Positions 16,744-25,455 of a stretch of 64,000 nt of DNA are shown here, piece after piece; position 1 is the first letter of the stretch, and the number at the start of each line of letters is the position of its first letter. Made by a program: the position numbers and the translations under genes. Under the pieces are notes generated by a model that was not told the origin of the DNA, searched no databases, and saw nothing but the letters and a program-made list of their open reading frames with translations. Source of the DNA: Rheinheimera pacifica (GTDB taxonomy: Bacteria; Pseudomonadota; Gammaproteobacteria; Enterobacterales; Alteromonadaceae); assembly GCF_900108485.1 (NCBI RefSeq), contig NZ_FNXF01000003.1:328530-392529 (forward strand). Reading direction: 5' to 3'.

Positions 16744-17073
16744 ATGCGCCGGCGCACCTTAACCAAACAAAGCGCAGCAACCGACGCGCAAATCTTACGC
16801 TTGCACAGCGCAATGGCAGACAAACTGCTGGCCGAACCTGAGCGGCTGCAGCAAGTACTTAACACGCTGGAGCAACGTTATCAGGCCGGTTTACTGCGCC
16901 ACAGTGGCTATATCCACTGGTACAGCATTTTAGATTGTATTAAGCAGCCCGAGGTATTTCGCACTGCCCTGCTGGATAACGGCGAGCGGATGAATAAACT
17001 GCGCCGTCGCACGGTGTTGGTGGGTATTTTAACCGAAGACGAGCGCCAGGCTATTTTAATGGAGAACTCATAA
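16744..17073 (+). CDS. Conserved-looking hypothetical protein
   Basis: A 109-residue basic, helical protein without transmembrane segments or a signal. No family is recognised. Its central part (LLRHSGYIHWYSILDCIKQPEVFRTALLD) alternates hydrophobic and polar residues like a helical bundle, and the C-terminus RRRTVLVGILTEDERQAILM looks like a small folded module. The ATG at 16744 begins MRRRTLTKQ; an upstream in-frame start at 16729 would overlap the previous gene by 13 bases. Base composition is like its neighbours. Its stop codon overlaps the start of a truncated DUF3429 ORF (TAATG), implying it once was translationally coupled to that gene. Confidence 0.65.
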   Translation: MRRRTLTKQSAATDAQILRLHSAMADKLLAEPERLQQVLNTLEQRYQAGLLRHSGYIHWYSILDCIKQPEVFRTALLDNGERMNKLRRRTVLVGILTEDERQAILMENS

Positions 17074-17123
17074 TGTCACGCTTATCCGTGTTAGGTTATG
17101 CCGGCTTAATTCCTTCGGGGTAA
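17073..17123 (+). pseudogene. Relic of a DUF3429 membrane protein gene
   Basis: A 16-codon ORF, MSRLSVLGYAGLIPSG, whose residues LGYAGLIP match the conserved N-terminus of DUF3429 inner-membrane proteins. The reading frame stops where the first transmembrane helix should continue, and the ABC exporter gene begins (its 3' end) 32 bases later. The rest of the gene appears deleted. It starts with a TAATG overlap with the upstream gene. The match rests on a few residues, so the identification is tentative. Confidence 0.45.
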
Positions 17124-17154
17124 GCATTAGCCATTTGCTGTTTTACTGCTGGTA

Positions 17155-18960
17155 TTAATTTAGTAACTGCAGCTCAGCCAGCTGCTTATATAACGGGCTT
17201 GATAACAGCAACTGCTGGTGGGTACCGCTGGCGATCAGCCTGCCGTGTTCCAGCAACAGAATGCGATCGGCGTTAAGTACTGTGGCTAGCCGGTGGGCGA
17301 TAATCAGTGTGGTTTTACCCTGCATTAAATTATCCAGCGCCTGTTGCACCTGTTGCTCACTTAGGGCATCCAGTGAACTGGTCGCTTCATCCAGCAACAA
17401 CACAGGTCTGTCAGCCAAAATAGCCCGGGCAATAGCAATACGCTGCTTTTGACCACCGGATAACCGCACGCCGCGCTCACCTAATTGTGTGGCATAGCCG
17501 TCACTAAACTCAGCAATAAAACCATCTGCCCGTGCGGCAATGCAGGCGTTAATTACTTCTTGCTCTGTGGCATCTGGCCTGCCGTAACGCACGTTTTCCA
17601 GCACTGAACTGGCAAAAATAACTGACTCTTGCGGTACCAGAGCAAACTGGGCGCGCAGCTGGGTTAAATCCAGTTGGCTGATATCAGTGCCATCCAGCAG
17701 TATCTGTCCGGTAGTTGGCTGATAAAACCGCTGTAATAGCTGAAATAAAGTCGTTTTACCGGCCCCACTTGGCCCTACCAGCGCAATACGTTCACCGGGT
17801 TGAATGTCGATATTAAGCTGTTGCAGCACCATTTTATCGGCCACCTGCGGATAAGCAAAGCTAAGCTGGTGCAGGCTAAGTGCACCTGCTACCGGCGCAC
17901 AAAGTGCTTGTGGAACTGCCGGTGAGGCTATTTCAACCGGTGCGGTGGCCAGTTCAATTAAGCGCTCCGTGGCGCCCGCTGCGCGCTGAATATCGCCGGT
18001 TACTTCACTGATTGTTGCTGCGCTGCCTGCCACCATCACGGCATAAAACATAAAAGCAGTCAGTTCACCGGCACTGACAACCCCGGCCATCACATCGCGC
18101 GCGCCTACCCAGCTGATCAGTACCATAGCGGTAATACTCAGCAGCATTACGGCAGCGATCAGTAAAGCACGGTAGAAAATACGCTGTTTGGCAGACTGCA
18201 TTACCTGCTCAATTCTGTCGGCGAACAATTGTTTATCACGCGGCTCATGGCCATAAGACTGCACGGTATGAATTTCATGCAGGCTTTCATCAACATAGGC
18301 GCCCACTTCAGCTAAGCGGTCCTGGCTGACGCGCGATAATTTACGCACTTTGCGACCCAGCACAATAATCGGCAGTAATACCAGCGGCACTGCCAGCAAT
18401 ACTAATCCGGTCATTTTGAAGCTGGTTAGTGCCATCATCAGCAAACCGCCAATGGCCGTTACTGTTGCCCGCAGCGCCATCGACAAACTGGAACCCACGA
18501 CACTTTGCAATAAGGTGGTATCGGCAGTAAAACGTGAAATCACCTCACCGGTGCGCATTTCACCATAGAATGACGGCGACAACTTCAGCATATGCTGGTA
18601 CACGCGGTTGCGGATATCAGCACTTACCCGCTCACCCAGCCAGGTCATTAAATAAAAACGGCAGAATACCGCCGCCGAAGACAACATGCACAGCAGCAAA
18701 ATACCCAGCGTGATCTGGTTTAGCCGGGCATTGTTATTGGCAACAAAACCATCGTCAACCAACAGGCGCACACCCTGGCCCAGCGCCAGCCAGCTAAGGG
18801 AACCAATCAGTAAAAACAATATGGCCAGCAATACCCGGTTACGATAAGGCTTTAAAAAGCCGCCTATCCAAGGCAATACAGCTAAAGTTGGCGGCACGGC
18901 TACTTGGGCTGACACAGGCACATTTGGCGCCACTACAAGGTGCGGGGTTTTATCAGTCAT
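17155..18960 (-). CDS. ABC exporter, fused permease and ATPase
   Basis: A 601-residue half-transporter of the MsbA/multidrug exporter type. Six transmembrane helices occupy about residues 35-330. The nucleotide-binding domain has Walker A GPSGAGKTT, signature LSGGQKQR, Walker B VLLLDEATSSLD and the H-loop IAHRLATV. It would act as a homodimer exporting a lipid, peptide or drug. It begins 16 bases after the histidine kinase stop codon on the same strand, so it is likely the last gene of the light/phosphorelay operon or read through from it. A functional link to that system is inference from position only. Confidence 0.93.
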   Translation of the reverse strand: MTDKTPHLVVAPNVPVSAQVAVPPTLAVLPWIGGFLKPYRNRVLLAILFLLIGSLSWLALGQGVRLLVDDGFVANNNARLNQITLGILLLCMLSSAAVFCRFYLMTWLGERVSADIRNRVYQHMLKLSPSFYGEMRTGEVISRFTADTTLLQSVVGSSLSMALRATVTAIGGLLMMALTSFKMTGLVLLAVPLVLLPIIVLGRKVRKLSRVSQDRLAEVGAYVDESLHEIHTVQSYGHEPRDKQLFADRIEQVMQSAKQRIFYRALLIAAVMLLSITAMVLISWVGARDVMAGVVSAGELTAFMFYAVMVAGSAATISEVTGDIQRAAGATERLIELATAPVEIASPAVPQALCAPVAGALSLHQLSFAYPQVADKMVLQQLNIDIQPGERIALVGPSGAGKTTLFQLLQRFYQPTTGQILLDGTDISQLDLTQLRAQFALVPQESVIFASSVLENVRYGRPDATEQEVINACIAARADGFIAEFSDGYATQLGERGVRLSGGQKQRIAIARAILADRPVLLLDEATSSLDALSEQQVQQALDNLMQGKTTLIIAHRLATVLNADRILLLEHGRLIASGTHQQLLLSSPLYKQLAELQLLN

Positions 18961-18976
18961 GGTGTATTCTTAATGA

Positions 18977-19816
18977 TTAAAGTTGTGGCTGGCGCGGCAA
19001 TTTAACGGTAAAACAACTGCCAACCCCAGGCGTACTGCTAACATCGAGCACACCCTGATGTTTCTCGACGATGCTGCGGGACAACGGTAACCCCAGGCCA
19101 GTGCCCTGGCCTTTGGGTTTAGTAGTATAAAACGGCTCAAAAATACGGCCTAACTGCGCCGGCTCCATGCCTTTACCGGTATCGCTTACGCTAAACCAAA
19201 CCCAGTTGTCATTACAACCGGTACTGATACGGATAATACCATGTTGCTCAATGGCATGAGCGGCATTGATCAGCAGGTTAAGCAACACCTGATTCAGCTG
19301 TGACGGAATACAGTGCACCGAAGGTAATTCAGCAAAGTCTTTTACTACATCAGCTTTATACTTCAGTTCATTTGCCACCAAATTAAGGGTAGATTGGATG
19401 CCCTGATGTAAATCAGCCTCAACAAATTCAGCTTCTTCAATATGAGAAAAATCTTTTAAGTCGTGAATAATATCCACTACCCGGCTCAGGCCCTGCTCAG
19501 ACTCCTGCACCAGCTTGGGTAAATCGGCACAGACATAATCAAAATCAAACTGCGCCAGCAGCGGCAGACGCTGCGCTTCATCAACCTGCATGCTAAGCAG
19601 TTTCACCAGATTAATTAAACTGTCGGAATATTCTGCCAGCATTTTCATATTCGACGACACATAGCCAATAGGGTTATTAATTTCGTGCGCCACGCCAGCG
19701 GCCAACTGGCCTAAAGATGCCAGCTTTTCTGATTGCAGCAATTGCTCTTTCAATACCAGCAATTGCGCTTCTAAACGCGCTATTTGTGCCTCTTTGCCAT
19801 TATTGCGCTGGCTCAT
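18977..19816 (-). CDS. Soluble sensor-less histidine kinase
   Basis: A 279-residue kinase with no sensory or membrane part. Residues 8-35 form a coiled coil, then the phosphoacceptor region SLGQLAAGVAHEINNPIGYV with His44, and a HATPase domain: N-box NQVLLNLLINAAHAI, G1 DTGKGM, F-box FEPFYTTK and G2 GQGTGLGLPLS. This is the HATPase group found beside PAS/receiver proteins. Its first four bases overlap the end of the 1618-residue LOV protein (ATGA), so the two are made together. The obvious phosphoryl targets are the receiver domains of that protein and of the upstream operon genes. Confidence 0.93.
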   Translation of the reverse strand: MSQRNNGKEAQIARLEAQLLVLKEQLLQSEKLASLGQLAAGVAHEINNPIGYVSSNMKMLAEYSDSLINLVKLLSMQVDEAQRLPLLAQFDFDYVCADLPKLVQESEQGLSRVVDIIHDLKDFSHIEEAEFVEADLHQGIQSTLNLVANELKYKADVVKDFAELPSVHCIPSQLNQVLLNLLINAAHAIEQHGIIRISTGCNDNWVWFSVSDTGKGMEPAQLGRIFEPFYTTKPKGQGTGLGLPLSRSIVEKHQGVLDVSSTPGVGSCFTVKLPRQPQL

Positions 19817-22800
19817 TGTTGCCCCGTTTTGCTGTTGATCTGCTGCTGATACTGTGCAAATGCCTGTTTGATTTCGCTACGCAATTCGTCGTCCTGCCAG
19901 GGTTTGGTCATAAATTTATAAATAGCGCCTTTGTTTATTGCCTCGGTGACAGAACGTAAATCGGTATAGCCGGATAACACGATACGAATGGTGTCGGGGT
20001 ACATATCTTTAACCTGGCTAAAGAACTCAGTACCGCTAATGCCCGGCATACGCTGATCTGACAAGATCACCTGCACCTGGTTCAGTGCCAGAATATCAAA
20101 CGCCTGCTTAGCGCCGGTGCAGGTCAGCACTCGATAAGCATCGCGGCGCAACACCCGTGTCAGGGCACTGAGAATATTTTCTTCATCGTCCACCAGCAAA
20201 ATAGTTTGCTGATTACTGACCGATTCCGGCAGGATCTGCCGCTGCGTGGGGTACTGCTGTATAAACAGCTCAAGTTGGGCTGCGGGCATCGGTTTAGCAA
20301 AGTAATAGCCCTGGTATTCATCACACAGGCTTTTGCGCAGCAGCGCGACCTGGGCTTCATTTTCCACGCCCTCAGCAATAACCCTGATATCCAGATGGTG
20401 CGCCATAGCGATAATGGCTCTGCTGATCGCTGCATCACGCTTATCGGTAACAATATCGCGGATAAAAGTGCGATCTATTTTCAGTTTATCCATCGGTAAG
20501 CGCTTAAGGTAATTTAAACTGGAATAGCCGGTACCAAAATCATCAATTGAAATTTTCACGCCAATCTGGCGCAGTTGCTGCAATTTCAGGATCACCTGTT
20601 CGGTGTTATCGAACAACACCGATTCTGTCAGTTCAATTTCGAACCAGCGCGGCGCCAAACCGTTTGTCTGTAATGTTTGCTGTAATTGCTCTACAAAATT
20701 GCTGCGCTGAAACTGTATCGACGAGATATTCACCGCCATCACCACTGACGCAATACCGCGCTCAATCAGTGATTTATTATAGCGGCTGGCGTGATCCAGC
20801 ACCCAGTTACTCAGCGGTACTATTTCACCGGTTTCTTCTGCCAGCGGAATAAATTCGTCCGGGCTGATAAAGCCTGCTTGCTTATCGGGCCAGCGCAGCA
20901 GCGCTTCCAGCCCTATAATATCGCCGCTGATGGCGTCAATTTGTGGCTGATAATACAGCTCGAACTCCTGATTGCTGATAGCTTTTTTCAGTTGTGCCCG
21001 CAAATTCAGCTGTTTGCTCAGCGCAACATCCAATTCAGCGCTATACCACTGGTAGTTGTTACGGCCTAACTGCTTAGCGCGGTACATAGCTAAGTCAGCC
21101 TGTTGCACCATCTGCATCGGCTCGGATTGTTCATTGTCCGACAAACTGATACCAATACTGGCAGTGATATGCAACTCCTGGCCGGCAATGTTAAGTGGCT
21201 GCGCCACTACCGCCAGAATACGTTCTGTAACCGGCATAACCTCATCTGCTGAACTAAGATCGGTTAGCATTAATACAAATTCATCCCCACCAATTCTGGC
21301 TAGCGTATCGCCAGGGCGAATACAGGATACAATACGCATACTGCTTTGTTTTAGCACCTCGTCGCCGTTTAAATGACCAAGGCTGTCGTTAATTAATTTA
21401 AAGCCATCCAAATCGATAAACAAAATGGCCACTTTTTGCTGATTGCGTTTACTGATTTGATAGCTTTGTGTCAGACGATCTTTTAACAGTGCACGGTTGG
21501 GTAAGCCGGTGAGCAAATCATGCGACGAGTTATACGCCAGCTCCTGTTCATAATTTTTTTGTTCCGTAATATCGGCCTGAATACCGATGTAATGGGTAAT
21601 AGCACCACAGTCATCCGGCACCGGCGCCAAAAACAGGTTGTTCCAAAACGCACGGTTGTCTTTGCGAAAGTTTCTTAGCACCACCGAGTATTCCTGACGT
21701 TTGGCAATGGCATCACGTATTTGATTCGTTGCCAGCAGATCACGCTCTTTACCCTGTAAAAATCGGCAGTTACGGCCAACAACCTCCGTTGAGCTATAAC
21801 CGGTAAGTTTCTCAAAAGCACTGTTAACATAAATGATAGGCATATCTGGCTGCAGCACATCAGCGATAATTACCCCGTTGGAGGTTGCATCTACCGCCCG
21901 TTTAAACAGCCGCAACTGATTCTGTGCCAGTACCCGTTCGGAAATATTCTTTGATATACCAATAACACCAATAATCTTACCGTCCTGCCAGCTGGGTATA
22001 ATGGATATATCCAGCTCCAACTGCCGGCCATTACGGGTAACAATACTGGCCTCAAAGCGTTCGCCATTGCCAGCAAGAACACTGGCAAAATGGCGGTGTA
22101 CCAGCGGTAAATGCTCAGGCAGCATTACCCGGCCGTAATGCATGGCGATTACCTCAGCGCGGCTATACTGCAGCAGCTTACAGCCCGCCTGGTTCATATC
22201 GACAAAGTAGCCTTCTGGGTTAAGAATGTACACCGGATCGGGGTTTAACTCGTACAGCGAGCGAAAACGCTGTTCACTTTGCTGCAACAGGCGGGTATGC
22301 GCCGCACGCTCTATTGCCAGAGCGGCAAAACGGCTACAGCTAATCATCAGTTCAAGCTCTTCTTTGCCAGCAATTCTTTGTTCGGTGCAATACAGGGCAA
22401 AGGTGCCCACTACGTCATCCTGCAGTGACACCATGGGCATCGACCAGCATGCCAGCACGCCTTGCTCTTGGGCGGCGGCTGCATAAATGCGGCACTTTTC
22501 ATCAGCAGATATTAACGGCGACATTACCAGGCTCTTTTGATAAGCCGCGGCACCACAACAGCCGGCGTTATCCGCCACCGCCAGGGTGGTAAGCGCGCCA
22601 GCAAAGGCTGTGCTAAAAGATGGCGCGGCTGCCAAATGCAGCTGTTCGCCCTGTTTTAACATTACTGCAGCCAACACTGTACTGCTTTGCTGCTCTGCCA
22701 TCAGGCAAATGCGCTGCAAAATCTCAGGCAGTGCCTGCTCGGTTGAGATCATTCTCAGCACGTCTTGTTGCGCCTGCTGATACAACTCGGCTTTCACCAG

Positions 22801-24669
22801 ATAGCTAATATCACGGGCCACGGCATAGATGGTTCGATAAACGTCGACATAACTTGCCGCCCACATCAGATGCACCACCGAGCCGTCTTTACGCAGATAA
22901 CGATTACGAAAGTGATTAGTTGGCGTGCCTGAGGTAATTTTATCGGCTTCGGTCAGGCTCAGAACTTTGTCTTGCGGATGCACAAAATCGATAAAATTCT
23001 GCTGCAATAGTTCGTCAGGCCGGTAGCCGAGTATTTTGCCGCAAGACTTACTCAGTTCCACAAAACAGCCGTCAGCATCAATAACACAAATCAGATCAGC
23101 TGAGTTCTCCAGAATTTGCTGCTGTTTTAACTGCAACAGCCGCACGGTATCCAGGCTGTGCTGCAGTTTATCGTTGCCGGCAAGCAAACGCATACGATGG
23201 CGCTGGCTTTGTTGGTAGTATTTCTGGCTCAACATCACCAGCAACGTAGTTAACCACCCTGCCAGCAGCACTACTTCTGCCGTTAACAACATGGTTTTGG
23301 CATCAGCATTGAGGTTGGTATACACCCTTAGTTGCCACGAAAACCCTGGCATCAGATCAATAGCAAACTGGCCCACTTTGGTAGCATCAGGTGCTGTAGC
23401 CACCGAATTGTAAACCGGGTTTTGCGCAGTTTGCTGCAACTTCACAAAGTAGCCCTCTGGTATTAACTCAGGCAATGCCAGCCGCAGCGCCTTGGCAAAG
23501 TCGACGCTGGCGACCACCTGAGCCACACCAGCGCGGTTAACTGGCGCTATTGCAGCAAGGACAAATGCATGGTCTATAACAGTATCATAGTACAGCCTCA
23601 AAGAAGGCTGCGACAACCCGGCAAAGTGCTGCGGCTGTATATCTGGCAGTTGCTGCAGGTAACGGTTAAACCAGGCTAACTCTGTGTTTTGCTGGGCATT
23701 GGCATACAGTAAGGAGCCGTCGCCTGCCTGTACCGCAAGGTAATCAATATAGGGATAATCACGCAGATAACTGTGAATTTCAGCGCTGAAATAAGACTGG
23801 CTAAGTTCATACTCGGCAGCGTTTATTCTTTCAGCTAAACGGTACATTAAGCCCCGCTGCTCCGCTATCATCTGATTGACATTAAGCTGCAATTTATCTG
23901 CGATCTGTGCCGATACCTGCTCGGCTTTTTGTTGTAACTGATGGGCAAAATTAAACCACAGCAAAGCGGATGCCAGGGCAATAAAACACACCAATAACCA
24001 TCCGCTGCTGCGCAATTGCTGTGCCGATGGCCGGGTTTTGACATAAGGCGCAGTGAAACTGGCTGCAGCCAGCAAGAGTAAATATAGGGCGGTATGAACA
24101 GAAGCTGTGGCACTTAAACTCAGCATCGCATCAGAGCCCGGCACTATATCAAGGCTAAGTGAGGTACCAGAGAGAAAACCATGTTCAGCCAGTAACATGC
24201 AGAAACTTAACCCAGCTAAAAGCAGATTAAATAGCAGCCGTAAACCTTTGAAAACACGACACCAGTGCGATGTTGGCCGCAAAAACCAACCTGACCAGAC
24301 AAAGCAAAACAACAACAACACTGTGCTTTGCAGTGGTGGCAGCCGGGCTTCGTCACTTTGCCAGCTTAACGCTGCGCTACCAACATCGGCCTGATACCAC
24401 AGCAAACCAGCGCCGGCAACTAAAGCGACAACCAACATTGCTGCTAATACCAGAGCAGGCTTTTTACTGATCACTGCCCACAGTAACAGCACTGCGGCCA
24501 CCAGGGCTAAAGCAGTGTCGGGTAGTAAAACAAAGCGGTATACCCTGGCATCGCTATGCAACAGCGTACCGCACAATACCAATAAGGCAGCAAACACTAG
24601 CACCAGGCTGCTGCTGTAAAATACACTAAGCCATATAATGTTACTAATGCGAAGCTGGCTATTTGTCAT
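19813..24669 (-). CDS. Membrane LOV photoreceptor: PAS-GAF-PAS-LOV-GGDEF-EAL-REC
   Basis: A 1618-residue multidomain protein. Residues 1-242 hold about seven transmembrane helices; 243-461 look periplasmic; a last helix is at 462-480. Cytoplasmic domains: PAS (about 515-625), GAF (640-790), PAS (800-915), LOV (920-1038), GGDEF (1040-1210), EAL (1220-1475) and a receiver (1487-1610, acceptor Asp1538). The LOV signature GRNCRFLQG has the flavin-reactive Cys968, and NFRKDNRAFWNNLFLAPV is the matching second half. GGDEF (1127-1131) is intact with an RPGD I-site; EAL is intact (GLEALLRW, IDDFGTGYSSL), so both synthesis and breakdown of c-di-GMP are possible. Start overlaps the upstream receiver gene by four bases; end overlaps the kinase gene. 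Confidence 0.93.
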   Translation of the reverse strand: MTNSQLRISNIIWLSVFYSSSLVLVFAALLVLCGTLLHSDARVYRFVLLPDTALALVAAVLLLWAVISKKPALVLAAMLVVALVAGAGLLWYQADVGSAALSWQSDEARLPPLQSTVLLLFCFVWSGWFLRPTSHWCRVFKGLRLLFNLLLAGLSFCMLLAEHGFLSGTSLSLDIVPGSDAMLSLSATASVHTALYLLLLAAASFTAPYVKTRPSAQQLRSSGWLLVCFIALASALLWFNFAHQLQQKAEQVSAQIADKLQLNVNQMIAEQRGLMYRLAERINAAEYELSQSYFSAEIHSYLRDYPYIDYLAVQAGDGSLLYANAQQNTELAWFNRYLQQLPDIQPQHFAGLSQPSLRLYYDTVIDHAFVLAAIAPVNRAGVAQVVASVDFAKALRLALPELIPEGYFVKLQQTAQNPVYNSVATAPDATKVGQFAIDLMPGFSWQLRVYTNLNADAKTMLLTAEVVLLAGWLTTLLVMLSQKYYQQSQRHRMRLLAGNDKLQHSLDTVRLLQLKQQQILENSADLICVIDADGCFVELSKSCGKILGYRPDELLQQNFIDFVHPQDKVLSLTEADKITSGTPTNHFRNRYLRKDGSVVHLMWAASYVDVYRTIYAVARDISYLVKAELYQQAQQDVLRMISTEQALPEILQRICLMAEQQSSTVLAAVMLKQGEQLHLAAAPSFSTAFAGALTTLAVADNAGCCGAAAYQKSLVMSPLISADEKCRIYAAAAQEQGVLACWSMPMVSLQDDVVGTFALYCTEQRIAGKEELELMISCSRFAALAIERAAHTRLLQQSEQRFRSLYELNPDPVYILNPEGYFVDMNQAGCKLLQYSRAEVIAMHYGRVMLPEHLPLVHRHFASVLAGNGERFEASIVTRNGRQLELDISIIPSWQDGKIIGVIGISKNISERVLAQNQLRLFKRAVDATSNGVIIADVLQPDMPIIYVNSAFEKLTGYSSTEVVGRNCRFLQGKERDLLATNQIRDAIAKRQEYSVVLRNFRKDNRAFWNNLFLAPVPDDCGAITHYIGIQADITEQKNYEQELAYNSSHDLLTGLPNRALLKDRLTQSYQISKRNQQKVAILFIDLDGFKLINDSLGHLNGDEVLKQSSMRIVSCIRPGDTLARIGGDEFVLMLTDLSSADEVMPVTERILAVVAQPLNIAGQELHITASIGISLSDNEQSEPMQMVQQADLAMYRAKQLGRNNYQWYSAELDVALSKQLNLRAQLKKAISNQEFELYYQPQIDAISGDIIGLEALLRWPDKQAGFISPDEFIPLAEETGEIVPLSNWVLDHASRYNKSLIERGIASVVMAVNISSIQFQRSNFVEQLQQTLQTNGLAPRWFEIELTESVLFDNTEQVILKLQQLRQIGVKISIDDFGTGYSSLNYLKRLPMDKLKIDRTFIRDIVTDKRDAAISRAIIAMAHHLDIRVIAEGVENEAQVALLRKSLCDEYQGYYFAKPMPAAQLELFIQQYPTQRQILPESVSNQQTILLVDDEENILSALTRVLRRDAYRVLTCTGAKQAFDILALNQVQVILSDQRMPGISGTEFFSQVKDMYPDTIRIVLSGYTDLRSVTEAINKGAIYKFMTKPWQDDELRSEIKQAFAQYQQQINSKTGQQ

Positions 24670-25040
24670 GTAGTTGCTGTAAGCCCTCCGCTAAGGCGTT
24701 GTAAACAGTCCAGTAATGCCACTTTGCTACAGGGTTTTGCCAAAGCGGCATCAAGTGTCAGCTCGGGTGCCAGCTGTTCTATTGCTAAAGTAAGGTCACC
24801 GCTGATCAATACGCGCTTAATTGCAGGGTGATTGTGCTGTAACTGTAGCAGTAACTCAGTGCCGGTTATACCCGGCATTTGTTGATCAGCCAGCACGATC
24901 GTCAGTGAGGTTAAATAAACCTGCTGCCACAACTGGGCCGGCTGTTGTAAATAGCAGGCCTGATAAACAGACCCGCGCAACATACGCTGATAGGCACTGA
25001 GGATAAATGCGTCGTCATCAATAAACAGGATGTTACACAT
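24666..25040 (-). CDS. Stand-alone receiver-domain response regulator
   Basis: A 124-residue CheY-like protein. The acidic pocket is FIDDD near residues 6-10, the phosphoacceptor Asp is in IVLADQQMPG (about residue 52), and the conserved Ser and Lys are in VLISGD and LAKPC. No output domain. It closely resembles the C-terminal receiver of the LOV protein that follows (both contain the DQ(Q/R)MPGI-GTE string), suggesting duplication. It overlaps the Hpt gene by eight bases and the LOV gene by four, and probably shuttles phosphate between the Hpt protein and the kinase. Confidence 0.92.
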   Translation of the reverse strand: MCNILFIDDDAFILSAYQRMLRGSVYQACYLQQPAQLWQQVYLTSLTIVLADQQMPGITGTELLLQLQHNHPAIKRVLISGDLTLAIEQLAPELTLDAALAKPCSKVALLDCLQRLSGGLTATT

Positions 25041-25455
25041 CAGTGTAGCCGTGTTGTAGTAAGATCAGGTTTAACATGGCCAACGTTTCTGGCCAAACCC
25101 CGGCTAACTTTAGCAGTCCGCTTTGTAGGGTTGGCAGGTCTTGCTGCCAGGCGGCCTGCTCAAGCGCTATACACAACTGCATCAGTTTTGCAGCCCCCAC
25201 CAAGCCACACATGCTTTTCAGGCTGTGACACAGGCGTGCTGTATCTGCCAGCGCATTATCTGTTTGGACATTATCTGTTGGGGCATGATCTTTCCGAGCA
25301 CTGGGCTGCCCGACGTCCTGCAACTGTTGTACATAATGAGTCGCTTCCCGGCGAAAACCGGATAAGGCCAGTGTTATCGTCTCTGCACTGTCATCACCAT
25401 ACATGGCAATCAGCACGTTAAGATCCAGTACCGGCAATGTGGCTGGTTCAGCCAT
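25033..25455 (-). CDS. Histidine phosphotransfer (Hpt) protein
   Basis: A 140-residue helical protein with the Hpt core ADTARLCHSLKSMCGLVGAAKLMQLC; the His of CHSLKS is the phosphorylation site. An Asp/Thr-rich insertion (PTDNVQTDNALADTA) precedes it. The ATG at 25453-25455 is preferred because GGAG is six bases upstream; a start 18 bases earlier is possible. Its start overlaps the upstream response regulator gene by eight bases. Hpt proteins relay phosphate between receivers, and this operon has three receivers, so a multistep relay is likely. Confidence 0.87.
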   Translation of the reverse strand: MAEPATLPVLDLNVLIAMYGDDSAETITLALSGFRREATHYVQQLQDVGQPSARKDHAPTDNVQTDNALADTARLCHSLKSMCGLVGAAKLMQLCIALEQAAWQQDLPTLQSGLLKLAGVWPETLAMLNLILLQHGYTDV

